From: Actinomycetota bacterium
Lineage (GTDB): Bacteria; Actinomycetota; Nitriliruptoria; Nitriliruptorales; JAHWKO01
Assembly (NCBI GenBank): GCA_019347675.1
Contig: JAHWKW010000003.1
Coordinates: 1-64,000 of the forward strand
Direction: 5' to 3'
Length of the DNA stretch: 64,000 nucleotides
Positions 1-8,029 of the stretch are shown piece after piece (positions within the stretch are counted from its first letter, which is position 1; the number at the start of each line of letters is the position of its first letter). Below the pieces are notes generated by a model. That model ran no database searches. It had not been told where the DNA came from and saw nothing but the letters and a program-made list of their open reading frames with translations. A program made the translations under genes and the position numbers.

Positions 1-1
1 C

Positions 2-211
2 CGGACGATCGGCCCGCCCGGGGCGGAACCGCGTCAACGCCAGGTCGTCCCGTCGGCCCTCCGCCTCTTCGAGACCGCGACCGGCCCGGGGACGGTCGTC
101 GACCTGCGACCTGCGACCGCGGCCTGGCACGCTGAGCGGTCGAGGCGGGAGCAGCGTCCGGCGCGTGGAAGCACGCGGGAGACGAACGGGTTAGACCTGT
201 GGAGGGATTGA
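2..211 (+). CDS. Possible 3' end of a gene entering from the left
   Basis: An open frame runs from the window edge to a TGA at 209-211, giving about 69 residues rich in Arg, Pro and Thr. It could be the C-terminal tail of an upstream gene. I recognise no domain, and in DNA this GC-rich open frames are common by chance, so the call is weak. Confidence 0.2.
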   Translation, partial: RTIGPPGAEPRQRQVVPSALRLFETATGPGTVVDLRPATAAWHAERSRREQRPARGSTRETNGLDLWRD

Positions 212-236
212 TCCCGGCGATCGATGAGGGGCACGC

Positions 237-413
237 TTGGAGGAGATCCTCCAACCAAGGACGGATGGCGGTGTCCTCGCGCAGGGCGCCATCATCGCGC
301 TCGTGTTCGCTCTGGGCTTCATCCGCGTTCGCCACGACCGTGACTGGCGCCTGCTCCTCGCCGGCCTCGCGGTGTTCACCCTCGGCCTCTTCGCGCTCCG
401 CGCGACCCACTGA
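237..413 (+). CDS. Small single-span membrane protein
   Basis: A 58-residue frame starts at TTG 237, about six bases after a GAGGGG stretch. It encodes a hydrophobic segment ([12 protein letters not shown]), a short charged loop (RVRHDRDW) and a second hydrophobic segment ([16 protein letters not shown]), then ends. A two-segment hairpin with Arg/Asp in the turn is typical of small uncharacterised membrane proteins. The next frame starts 16 bases after its stop, behind its own ribosome site. The function is unknown, and the TTG start is the main doubt. Confidence 0.4.
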   Translation: MEEILQPRTDGGVLAQGAIIALVFALGFIRVRHDRDWRLLLAGLAVFTLGLFALRATH

Positions 414-428
414 CAAGGAGCGAATGTC

Positions 429-490
429 GTGACTGCCGCGCCGAACACCGGAGAACGTCCGCCTGAGTTCGACCTGCCCACCATCGAGGG
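429..490 (+). pseudogene. Truncated start of a peroxiredoxin-like gene
   Basis: GTG 429 follows a good ribosome site (AAGGAG at 415-420). The first residues, [20 protein letters not shown], match the usual N-terminus of AhpC/TSA-family redoxins (a PNxGxxAPDFxLPxxxG pattern). After about 23 residues the similarity stops and the frame runs into sequence belonging to a different gene remnant on the opposite strand. No CxxC or peroxidatic Cys region follows. I read this as a gene start cut off by a rearrangement near 490. Confidence 0.4.
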
Positions 491-529
491 CGGCGGTCGT
501 GTTCATCGCGTTCGACGACCCCCGACTCC

Positions 530-960
530 TGAGGTTGGCAGAGACGCCCAGGCGCACGACGTCTTTCGATTGCTCCCCGGTGGTGTGGTCGTTGCGCGCT
601 GCCCTGCAGTGCTGCGAACACGGCCCTATCGAGGGCGTTGACGTGCTCCTCGTCGCACAACAGCATGGCACCGCGGGGCCGGGCAGGGTGTTGTGCGTCG
701 TCGTTGAGATGACGGTGGCGTGGCCGACCGGTGAGGGGTGGGCACCGCCGACGATGAGCCTCGCGATGTGTGCGGTGTCGGCCACGAGGATCGTCTCGAC
801 CTCCCGGGGATCTCGGCGAAGGTGGCGAGGTCGATCCTGCGGGGAATGGCGGTGCCGCCGCACAAGATCGGCTTCGCTCGGTCGCGCTTGGCCACATCGC
901 GGACCTCTTCGATGTGGATGCGTCCGGTGCCGTTGTGGACCCCATAGGAGACGCAGGACC
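530..960 (-). pseudogene. glyA: Decayed serine hydroxymethyltransferase fragment
   Basis: Across shifting minus-strand frames, the middle third of SHMT can be read in order. It begins with [19 protein letters not shown] and [20 protein letters not shown], then [20 protein letters not shown], then [17 protein letters not shown]. After a frameshift it continues with [20 protein letters not shown]. The family motif TTTHKTLRGPRGG carries the lysine that binds pyridoxal phosphate; here that lysine is Asn, so the product could not be a normal SHMT even with the frame restored. Both ends of the gene are missing. SHMT makes glycine and methylene-tetrahydrofolate and is normally essential, so an intact copy is expected elsewhere. 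Confidence 0.8.
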
Positions 961-1149
961 ACGACGTCCACGGCCGCAAGGAAGGGCGCCGAGCCGGCCG
1001 GCCTACGGTCGCACCGAGCAGCGCGAACGCGAACGCCCCCGGGGATGCGGTCGCACGACGTCGTGCGACCGTCGGATCGATGTCAGCCCGGCGACGTAGT
1101 CCAGTGCGTTGAACGGCGCGAGTGGGACGAGTCGCAGCACGAGAAGTGC

Positions 1150-1437
1150 CTACCCAGCATCGTCCCGGTCGCCGCTCCGAACAGCGCCCCGCCCACGGTC
1201 GTCACCACCGATCCGGGGCGCCATGAGGACCGTGAGGGTCGCGCAGGCGGCGATGTCGGCGATCGGGGATGAGCGCGCCCGCGCGGCGACCCAGCCCTCG
1301 ACCGCCATGTCGGCAGAACCGCGGGCAACGATGGCCGCGACGGGACCTGCCAAGAGGAGCACGAGGACCACCATCCGCAACAGCGGCGACGTGACCAGCC
1401 GCACTGGTCGCTGGGGCGGGTCGTCGTGGAGGGTCAT
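1150..1437 (-). pseudogene. Probable broken membrane protein gene
   Basis: From ATG 1437 the minus strand encodes a short cytoplasmic leader, a strong membrane segment (MVVLVLLLAGPVAAIVA) and a loop containing WVAARARSSPIADIAA. The sequence then loses hydrophobic character. A likely continuation (VVTTVGGALFGAATGTMLG) lies in another frame from about 1215 downward, suggesting a frameshift. The loop faintly recalls the N-terminus of PAP2-type phosphatases, but no catalytic motif is present. No good ribosome site is seen. Confidence 0.3.
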
Positions 1438-1564
1438 CGGCACGGCAACGCCGCGCTGCTGAGGGTCCTTCCACGACGTGGTCCTTCCGCAACACCGATG
1501 GACGGACGCTTTCGCGGCGCGGCCGTGTTCCCTGCAAGGACGGCACCCGACACCAGGAGCAGAC

Positions 1565-2986
1565 GTGGGCGAGACGAGACGGTACGACGTCGTGGTCATC
1601 GGCGGCGGCTCGACAGGAGAGAACGTCGCGTGGTACGCGCGCGAGAACGATATGAGCGTCGCCCTCGTCGAGAGCGAACTCATCGGCGGGGAGTGCTCGT
1701 ACTGGGCCTGCATGCCGTCCAAGGCGCTCCTGCGACCCGGCGAGGCGCTCGCCGCGGCACGCCGGGTCCCCGGTGCGGAGCGGGCCGTCACCGGCCAGGT
1801 CAGCGTGAAGCGGACGTTGTCCAGCCGTGACTCGTTCGCCAGCAGCTGGGACGACACGTCCCAGGCCAACTGGGTCGAGTCGGTCGGCGCGGACATCGTC
1901 CGTGGTCACGGCCGCATCGCGGGAGAGCGGAGGGTCGAGGTCGAGACCTCAGAAGGCGACGCCGTGACGCTCGAAGCGTCCCGGGCGGTGGTTGTCGCGA
2001 CGGGAACGTTGGCGGCCCTCCCCCCGATCGACGCGATCCAGGAGGTCGGCGTCTGGGACAACCGCGACATCACCTCCGCTGAGCAGATCCCCTCCCGGCT
2101 GCTCGTCCTCGGCGGCGGGGTCGTCGGGGTGGAGATGGCCCAGGCGTTCCGCCGGCTGGGCTCGGAGAAGGTCACGATCGTGGAGATGACCGACCACCTG
2201 CTCCCTCCGGAGGAGGCGTTCGCCGGCCGGGAGCTGCGGGACGCGTTCGAACAGGAGGGGATCACCGTGCGCACTGATGCGCTCGGGACCGGCCTGCGAC
2301 GGAACGACGGCGGTGAGGTCGTCCTCACCCTGAAGAACGGCGACGAGGTCATCGGCGACGAGATCCTCGTCGCGACCGGACGCCGGGCCCGCACGCAGAA
2401 CATCGGGCTGGAGACCATCGGGTTGGAACCCGGCGGCTTCCTGGAGGTCGACGGCCACCTGCGCGTCACGGGCGTGGACGGCGACTGGTTGTACGCGGCC
2501 GGGGATGTGAACGGACGCGCGTTGCTCACCCACCAGGGCAAGTACCAGGCACGTGTCCTCGCCGACCTCCTCGGAGGCCGGGAAGGCCCCGAATGGCCAG
2601 GTACGGGCGCGTGGGCCGACGACCGCGCGATCCCCCGCGTCGTCTTCACCGACCCCCAGGTCGCCGCCGTGGGCCGCACCGAGCAGCAGGCCCGGGACGC
2701 GGGGCTGTCGGTGCGCACCGCCAGCTACGACATCGGCCACACCGCCGGCGGGGCGCTGCGCGGCAAGGGCGTCTCCGGCACCGCAAAGATCGTCATAGAT
2801 AGCGACCGCAACGTGATCGTCGGCGCGACCCTCGTCGGCCCTGACGTGGGCGAGATGCTCCACGCCGCCACGATCGCGATCGTCGGAGAGGTTCCGGTCG
2901 ACCGGCTCTGGCACGCTGTGCCCGCGTTCCCGACGATGAGTGAGATTTGGCTCCGCCTGCTCGAAGCCGACCGCGGCGTGTCGTGA
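1565..2986 (+). CDS. FAD-dependent disulfide oxidoreductase, lipoamide dehydrogenase/mercuric reductase type
   Basis: The 473-residue protein has the class I pyridine-nucleotide disulfide oxidoreductase layout. An FAD-binding GGGSTGENVA lies near residue 15, the redox pair is in GGECSYWACMPSK near 45, an NAD(P)-binding GGGVVGVEMA near 180, a second FAD motif (YAAGDVNG) near 310, and a C-terminal dimerisation domain follows. The His-Glu dyad usual at the C-terminus is partly kept (WHAVPAFPTMSEIW). The C-terminal Cys pair of mercuric reductase is absent, so the substrate is unknown. The GTG start is chosen because AGGAG lies seven bases upstream. It stands alone between remnant genes. Confidence 0.9.
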   Translation: MGETRRYDVVVIGGGSTGENVAWYARENDMSVALVESELIGGECSYWACMPSKALLRPGEALAAARRVPGAERAVTGQVSVKRTLSSRDSFASSWDDTSQANWVESVGADIVRGHGRIAGERRVEVETSEGDAVTLEASRAVVVATGTLAALPPIDAIQEVGVWDNRDITSAEQIPSRLLVLGGGVVGVEMAQAFRRLGSEKVTIVEMTDHLLPPEEAFAGRELRDAFEQEGITVRTDALGTGLRRNDGGEVVLTLKNGDEVIGDEILVATGRRARTQNIGLETIGLEPGGFLEVDGHLRVTGVDGDWLYAAGDVNGRALLTHQGKYQARVLADLLGGREGPEWPGTGAWADDRAIPRVVFTDPQVAAVGRTEQQARDAGLSVRTASYDIGHTAGGALRGKGVSGTAKIVIDSDRNVIVGATLVGPDVGEMLHAATIAIVGEVPVDRLWHAVPAFPTMSEIWLRLLEADRGVS

Positions 2987-3355
2987 TGGCACGTACGGGC
3001 AGCGGCGAAGGCACCCCGGCAGTCCCACACTGATCGCGCAGGTCGTCCACCGCGTGGTCCTCACGCTCCTCGAAAGCCTGGTTGTGCAGGCACTCACCAT
3101 CGGAAGTTGCGCTGCTGTGCGTCAGCGCGGCTCGATCCGCACGCCACCCCCCAGAAGGCCATGCGGTCGGATCTGGCGCGCCCGCCGGAACAGCGTCGGG
3201 TGCCACCAGGGGCTTTGCTGCCGGCATGCTCGATCCTGTCGTTGGTCTCGTCGTGGCAATCCGCCGCGGCAGTGGGCGCTCCGGCGGACGACGTGTGGCC
3301 GCAGCCGTGTTCCACTGCCGTGCGATGCGACGACCTCGACCTCGGACTCGATCTC
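2987..3355 (+). other. Intergenic stretch with no recognisable gene
   Basis: About 370 bases separate the oxidoreductase stop from the most likely start of the epimerase. Short open frames occur on both strands, but none has a ribosome site together with recognisable protein character. The epimerase frame itself stays open back to 3107, so part of this stretch could be coding if an earlier start is used. Confidence 0.4.
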
Positions 3356-4081
3356 GTGGACCCAGCCAGGGTCCCGTGGATCACGGTGGCCGCCATGCGG
3401 GAGATCGACCGGATCGCCACCGACGAGATCGGACTACCGCTGCTCCGCATGATGGAGGATGCCGGCCGCGGCGTCGCCGCGGTGGCTCGGCGGCTACTCG
3501 GGGATCGGGTGAGGGGTCGGAGGATCGCCGTGCTCGCCGGCTCCGGTGGGAACGGGGGCGGTGCCCTGGTCGCTGCACGTCACCTCGCAGAGGCCGGTGC
3601 GCAGGTCAGGCTGCACCTCGCCATGCAGCACCGAGACCCGATCAGGGCCACTGCGACGCAGCGCCGGCTCGCGGTCGCGGCCGGCGCCCGGATGGGCAAG
3701 CAACAGCCCGACGGCCACCTCGTGATCGATGGGCTGCTGGGATACGGGCAATCCGGCGCTCCCCGAGGTCGCCACGCCGAACTCATCGCCGCGGTCGAGG
3801 ACACGCACGTGGTCGCGGTCGACGTCCCGTCGGGACTGGAGCTCGCCACCGGCACAAGGCACACGCCATGCGTCACCGCGGACGTCACGGTGACGCTCGC
3901 ACTGCCCAAGCGGGCCCTTGCCTGGCATCCCGGCGTCGTCGGCCGGCTAGTCCTCGCCGACATCGGCATCCCGCCATCCGTGTATCGCCGAGCCGGCATC
4001 CCGTCACCGACCGTCCTCCCGGCGGGATCACTGGTCGAGATCGCGGCCAGCCTGACGGATCGAGAACCGCCGTGGCCCTGA
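3356..4081 (+). CDS. nnrE: NAD(P)H-hydrate epimerase (YjeF N-domain) protein
   Basis: NnrE interconverts the R and S forms of hydrated NAD(P)H so that a dehydratase can repair them. The YjeF_N fold is clear: VAAMREIDRIATDEIG at the start, LLRMMEDAGRG, the nucleotide loop AGSGGNGGGALVAARHLAE, then VIDGLLGYGQSG and AVDVPSGLE. The usual GNNGGDG loop reads GGNGGGA, so the Asp that binds the metal ion is replaced. This variant may be less active or use another ligand. The common fused C-terminal dehydratase domain is absent. GTG 3356 gives 241 residues; GTG 3320 is an alternative start. Confidence 0.75.
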   Translation: MDPARVPWITVAAMREIDRIATDEIGLPLLRMMEDAGRGVAAVARRLLGDRVRGRRIAVLAGSGGNGGGALVAARHLAEAGAQVRLHLAMQHRDPIRATATQRRLAVAAGARMGKQQPDGHLVIDGLLGYGQSGAPRGRHAELIAAVEDTHVVAVDVPSGLELATGTRHTPCVTADVTVTLALPKRALAWHPGVVGRLVLADIGIPPSVYRRAGIPSPTVLPAGSLVEIAASLTDREPPWP

Positions 4082-4289
4082 AGGTCGGAACAGCCGCGCG
4101 TTGTGCGTGACCAGCCGACACAGGAGGCGCGGTGGTCGCGGAGGAAACGGATTGAGGGGGCGCGGGGTTGGTCGCGACGATCGTCATGACGCTCATGATG
4201 AGGGATCCACTGCGGCGGGGATCACGGACATGCCCCCGATGCCGCTCGTGTTCCTGCCTCTTCACAAGGGAACGGTAAGGCGCGCGCGC

Positions 4290-4862
4290 TACCACGTGGG
4301 TAGCGGCGCTCGCTCAGCCGACGTCGGGGCTCGGCGCCCCAGCCGACCGTGGCTGTGGGTCCGCGTCGCGTCGCTCCACAGGATCCTCGCGAAACGAGCC
4401 TCGTCCACACCGAACTCGCCAGCGAGCGCAGGGAAGACCGAGAGGTCGGTGACGTCGACCCCTCGACGTAGAACGCGCGCTGGAGACGTGCCATCCACCG
4501 CACGGTCTTCTCGGGCCGGAGCCCGCGCATCGCGACGACGGCCGTCAGGACGGCTCCATGTCATGCACCCAGTCGCCACGTTCGAGCGACGCGGTCGTGA
4601 ACCGCTGCCCGGTCCGCTCGGCGACCTGCCGCCAGTAGCGTCCCAGGGACACACGGGCCGCCGGGCCCATCGGCTGGACGGCCGGTCCGGTGCACAGGCC
4701 GCCGACGACGGTGCGCACCGGCGCCCGGTAGCGCTCCAGGACCTCATCGAGGACCGGGGCGACCGCCCACCACCAGCTACACATCGGGTCGCCGACGTCG
4801 ACGAGCTCGGTGTCGTCGACGGTGGTGGCTCCCGACCCCGGCTCGGCCGCCTCTCGCTGCAT
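4290..4862 (-). pseudogene. Frameshifted DsbA-family (thioredoxin-fold) gene
   Basis: ATG 4862 follows an excellent ribosome site (AGGAGGT, six-base gap). The reading begins MQREAAEPGSG and soon shows VDVGDPMCSWWWAVAPVLDE, matching the DsbA/FrnE-like pattern DPMCSWCWG but with the second active-site Cys replaced by Trp. The frame stops after WVHDMEPS near 4545. The expected sequence then resumes one base out of frame (VVAMRGLRPEKTVRWMARLQ) and shifts once more to VDVTDLSVFPALAGEFGVDE. Two single-base deletions explain everything. They may be true decay or sequencing errors, but the lost Cys argues for decay. Confidence 0.75.
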
Positions 4863-4973
4863 GCCGTGACCTCCTGCTGCTCCGCCACGGAACCCGGCGT
4901 CCGGTGTCCGTGTTCGACGTGACGCCGCCGACGGGAGGAATGATGCCCACGGTCGCGGGGTTCCCGGACCACG

Positions 4974-5243
4974 ATGAGCAGATGGTGGAGCCCACGCAGC
5001 AACGGCCGCCCGGCGGATTGCCGGCAGGTCGCACGCGTCGTCCAGCAACACCTCGACGGGGAGTTGGACGAGCAGGCAGCGCGCGCCGTCGCGCAGCACC
5101 TCGAGGTGTGCCTGCACTGCGGGTTGGACGCCTCGACGTATCGGGAGCTGAAGCGACACCTGTCCCGGCTGCAGCACCCCGTCGATGACGCCGTCGTGAA
5201 ACGCCTACGCCGCTTCGTGGATCAGCTCAGCGTTGAGAAGTGA
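4974..5243 (+). CDS. Zinc-finger anti-sigma-factor-like protein
   Basis: The 89-residue product contains DCRQVARVVQQHLDGELDEQ, AVAQHLEVCLHCGLDA and a basic helical tail (DDAVVKRLRRFVDQLS). A Cys, a His and a CxxC arranged around a short helix pair are the signature of zf-HC2 anti-sigma domains, which bind ECF sigma factors and release them on redox or envelope stress. No sigma gene is adjacent, so the partner is unknown. A strong ribosome site (GGGAGGA at 4934) precedes ATGs at 4940/4943 in another frame. The true start may lie there, with a frameshift before the zinc finger, or at ATG 4974. Confidence 0.65.
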   Translation: MSRWWSPRSNGRPADCRQVARVVQQHLDGELDEQAARAVAQHLEVCLHCGLDASTYRELKRHLSRLQHPVDDAVVKRLRRFVDQLSVEK

Positions 5244-5385
5244 CCGCCCGAAGGCAGCTGCGAAGCCAGGGTTGCGCGCGGTCACGTAGCGACCAATGCC
5301 GCGGCGACCTCCGACGTGCCAATACGAGCGTGCTGATGGCGCCGCGCCTCGCCGGCGACATCTCGCGGCGGCAAATCAGTGTCGC

Positions 5386-6291
5386 TCAGCTGAAGGTGTC
5401 GCGGAAGACCGTGAAGGCCAGGAGGAACGTCACACCGATGATGAGGAACAGCCCGCTGAAGAAGAGGCGGGTCGCCCGCTCGGGGACCCGTCCTTGGAGC
5501 CACGTCCCGACCAGCGCCCCGACCACGGCGCCCGGCACGGCCCAGACGAGGAGGTTCCAGGGGATCGCCGCGAAGCCCCCTTCGATCGCGAGCTGAACGA
5601 TGTGAGTAACCGCCGCCCCCGCCACCGTGCCCGCGACCACCACTGTCGAGGTTGCTGCCGCGACCGGAACCGGGTACCCGGACCGCCGCACGAGCGCGGG
5701 GAGCGTGGCCTCGCCGACACCGGTGGATATCAGGCCGGCGACGAGGCCCCCACCGCCCGACAACACACGCTGTAGTCCGATGCCCCTGGCACAGAAGCGG
5801 TAGACCTCACCATCGGCCGTCTCGATGACCCGCTGTTCCTCGTCATCGCGACAGGGACGGTCGGGACCGCCGCCCCCCCGCGCGATCGTCTTCTGTGCGC
5901 CGTACCCGCTCGGTTCGCGCATCAGCAGCGCCGCCAGACCGACCATTGCGGCCCCGTACCCGAGCCGGAGGGCGTCGGTCGGGGCGGCCTGGGCGATGAC
6001 GGCGCCGAGCATCCCCGTCGGAATAGATACGACGACGAGGCGCTGGGCGGCGACCGTGTCGACAAGGCCACGACGCAGGTAGCGGTACAGGCCCGTGCCG
6101 AAGCCCGACGTCTCGAGGAAGAGGGACATCCCGATCGCAGCGACCGTGCCGATCGGCGGGACGTCGAGGAGTGGGAAGCCGAGGAGGAACAGCGGCATGA
6201 GCATCGCCGCTCCACTGATGCCGCTGAACATCGCGACGCTGGCGATGCCCACGCAGACCGGGAGCATGAACCAGTACACGGTCCAGTCCAT
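5386..6291 (-). CDS. TauE/SafE-family membrane permease
   Basis: The 301-residue polytopic protein has the two-halves design of sulfite/organosulfonate exporters. Hydrophobic segments GIASVAMFSGISGAAMLMPL and LLGFPLLDVPPIGTVAAIGM lie in the first half; GGGGLVAGLISTGVGEATLP and VVVAGTVAGAAVTHIVQL lie in the second, with a soluble loop of about 45 residues between. Family members move sulfite, sulfoacetate, taurine breakdown products or small anions across the cytoplasmic membrane. The start is firm: AAGGAGGT lies eight bases upstream of ATG 6291. The transported solute cannot be read from the sequence. Confidence 0.85.
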   Translation of the reverse strand: MDWTVYWFMLPVCVGIASVAMFSGISGAAMLMPLFLLGFPLLDVPPIGTVAAIGMSLFLETSGFGTGLYRYLRRGLVDTVAAQRLVVVSIPTGMLGAVIAQAAPTDALRLGYGAAMVGLAALLMREPSGYGAQKTIARGGGGPDRPCRDDEEQRVIETADGEVYRFCARGIGLQRVLSGGGGLVAGLISTGVGEATLPALVRRSGYPVPVAAATSTVVVAGTVAGAAVTHIVQLAIEGGFAAIPWNLLVWAVPGAVVGALVGTWLQGRVPERATRLFFSGLFLIIGVTFLLAFTVFRDTFS

Positions 6292-6388
6292 CCGCTCGGA
6301 CCTCCTTAGGGGTCCGTGTGCCGGCGAGGGGGGCGACTACGGGCATACGCTGGTCGGTGCGGTTGGCGGCGAGCCGGTACGACGCGCC

Positions 6389-7312
6389 TCACCGGTCGGG
6401 TGTGCTGGCGACGAGCGCGGGGTGGGAGTAGGCCCCGTCCTCGTGCATGTGGGGATGACCGGCCATCGCTCCGTCCGCCGGGGGGCCGGCGGTCGCGAGG
6501 AACTCCGATGTGAGGTGACGGGCGGGATCGATCAGCGTGGCGGCGCTGTCGAGATCGAGGGGATTCCTGTTCCGCGCGCACGGCCGCGGCAGGTAGACGA
6601 GAGGGACCCGGCGGGCGAGCAGCGGCGCTTCGAGCAGCACGCGCTGACGAATCGCCGTGTTCAGGGCGAGTACGATCCCCTCGGGTAGGGGACGCGGAGC
6701 GGTGTCGAGGTGACAGACGTCACCGGCATCGAGCACGACGATCGCCCTCGCACCGATTGAGACGGCGGGCACGAGCGGAACCTGGTCGGTCACGCCCCCA
6801 TCCCACAACGTCCTCCGGCCGACACGGACGGGTGGCAACAGACCCGGTATCGCCGTGCTCGCCAGCAGGGCAGGCAGCAGGGGACCCTCCACGAGGGTGA
6901 CGCTGTGCCCGGTACGCGCGTCCACAGCGACGACCGCGAGCGGGATGCGGAGCGTCTCGAACGATCGGACCGGGAGAGAGCGATCGATGAGGCGTCGCAA
7001 GCCCTCCGAGCTGTACAGGGTGCGCTGCCGTGTGAGGTTGCGTGCCTGTCGCAACACACCCCTGGGGAAGACATCAGCGGTCCGCAGTCCTTCCCACGTT
7101 GCTCTCAGTCGTCGGGCCGCGGCTCCCACATCGCCGCAACCGGCCAGCACTGCGCCGTTCAGCGAGCCGACCGAGCTGCCCACCACCACATCGGGCTCCG
7201 CCCCGACCTCGGCGAGTGCCTCCAGCATCCCCACCTGGGTCGCCCCGAGGCTCGCCCCTCCGGACAGCACGAAGGCGAGCGGGCGAGGCAGGTCGCCGAT
7301 CCAGTGGCTCAC
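6389..7312 (-). CDS. Patatin-like phospholipase, RssA type
   Basis: All elements of the Ser-Asp dyad hydrolase are present: the oxyanion loop LSGGASLGATQ near residue 17, the nucleophile motif VVGSSVGSLNG near 45, and the catalytic Asp in LWDGGVTDQVP near 170. The length of 307 residues is usual for bacterial patatin-like proteins without extra domains. No signal peptide is seen, so it should act in the cytoplasm or at the inner face of the membrane as a lipid acyl hydrolase. The GTG start is preceded by GGAGGG. It runs the same way as the TauE gene 98 bases downstream. Confidence 0.9.
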   Translation of the reverse strand: MSHWIGDLPRPLAFVLSGGASLGATQVGMLEALAEVGAEPDVVVGSSVGSLNGAVLAGCGDVGAAARRLRATWEGLRTADVFPRGVLRQARNLTRQRTLYSSEGLRRLIDRSLPVRSFETLRIPLAVVAVDARTGHSVTLVEGPLLPALLASTAIPGLLPPVRVGRRTLWDGGVTDQVPLVPAVSIGARAIVVLDAGDVCHLDTAPRPLPEGIVLALNTAIRQRVLLEAPLLARRVPLVYLPRPCARNRNPLDLDSAATLIDPARHLTSEFLATAGPPADGAMAGHPHMHEDGAYSHPALVASTPDR

Positions 7313-7399
7313 GGCACCCTCCGCCCGAGCAGCTTCCTCTCATTCGGCAACCCCGAACACGCTCCACCACTTCCGTCCGGAACCGAGACGCGGCCGCCC

Positions 7400-7565
7400 G
7401 TCGCGTCCACTTGGGAAGGCGGCGGCGCGCCCGCGGACGGCGGTCGCCGCGCGTCGCCGACGTTCACGTCGAAGCTGAAGAAGGCGCAGCAGCGCGACTC
7501 TCGCTGGACGAACGCTCGGATGTCTTGCTCCAGCGTTCTTCCGGTCGAAGGTGAGCCGGACGCTG
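7400..7565 (-). pseudogene. Remnant of a small Cys-pair protein
   Basis: Just after the stop at 7566 the minus strand reads SVRLTFDRK and then, one frame away, TLEQDIRAFVQRESRCCAFF followed by SFDVNVGDA. The pattern of a strand followed by a helix and ExxCCxFxxF is known from small uncharacterised proteins near heavy-metal resistance genes. The frame change in the middle and the missing N-terminal half show that this copy is broken. I do not assign a function. Confidence 0.35.
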
Positions 7566-7733
7566 TCAGGTGTCCGCTGTCTGTCGTGCAGGCTCCGTTG
7601 GACCACGGCGGTCGTCGCTCACTGTGCGCACGAGCCACACGATCCCCGCGGCCACAGCTGCGAGCACGAGGATCGTGATGATGAGCATGAAGATCATCAT
7701 CATCGGCCCGGCCATCATCATCCCGTCCTGCAT
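7566..7733 (-). CDS. Small Met-rich single-span membrane protein
   Basis: The product is 55 residues: a Met-rich start (MQDGMMMAGPMMMIFM), one long hydrophobic helix (LIITILVLAAVAAGIVWLV) and a charged tail ending RQTADT. Its ATG directly follows the TAG of the upstream frame (ATG-TAG-ATG at 7739-7731), so translation is probably coupled by termination and restart. Methionine-rich N-termini sometimes serve copper or other soft metals, but here the Met cluster continues into the membrane helix and may only be hydrophobic. The codon positions are GC-biased as in real genes nearby. Confidence 0.5.
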   Translation of the reverse strand: MQDGMMMAGPMMMIFMLIITILVLAAVAAGIVWLVRTVSDDRRGPTEPARQTADT

Positions 7734-7976
7734 CTACATCCGTTCCGTCATCGCGTCCGTGGTGGCAACCGTGGTCTCGCGGATGGTGCGCCAGGCCACC
7801 ACCCCGGAGGCGAACGTCAGTGCTGTGGCGACGTGGACCGCGGCGACCAGCGACACCAGGCCGGACACGATCCCGGCGATGAGGGGGTAGGCGGCCTTCA
7901 GCAGGTCGATGTCGTGTCGGACGGCGTCCCCGTCGTCGGGCCGGCGTGGGACCGACGGACGACGGGACCTGCGATG
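7734..7976 (-). CDS. Small membrane protein frame without a clear start
   Basis: The frame is open from 7976 down to TAG 7734-7736 and encodes RHDIDLLKAAYPLIAGIVSG, then LVSLVAAVHVATALTFASGV and a soluble tail ending DAMTERM. Two hydrophobic segments are evident. No ATG, GTG or TTG occurs before the first hydrophobic segment in this frame, so the gene is either 5'-truncated or starts in another frame. It lies between the divergent thioredoxin-reductase-like gene and the 55-residue membrane protein, to which it is linked by an abutting stop/start. Confidence 0.35.
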   Translation of the reverse strand, partial: HRRSRRPSVPRRPDDGDAVRHDIDLLKAAYPLIAGIVSGLVSLVAAVHVATALTFASGVVAWRTIRETTVATTDAMTERM

Positions 7977-8029
7977 TCACTGTCGAGGAATGCCTTAACG
8001 TCGCGTCGCAAAGCCGTTAGGAGCACTGG

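Noticed and set aside
1565-2986. Mercuric reductase (merA)
   Set aside because: The redox Cys pair is present, but the C-terminal Cys pair and the N-terminal mercury-binding domain are missing and there are no mer genes nearby.
2793-3227. 144-codon minus-strand frame in the gap before nnrE
   Set aside because: It overlaps the oxidoreductase gene end, has no ribosome site, and its sequence is Arg-rich low complexity.
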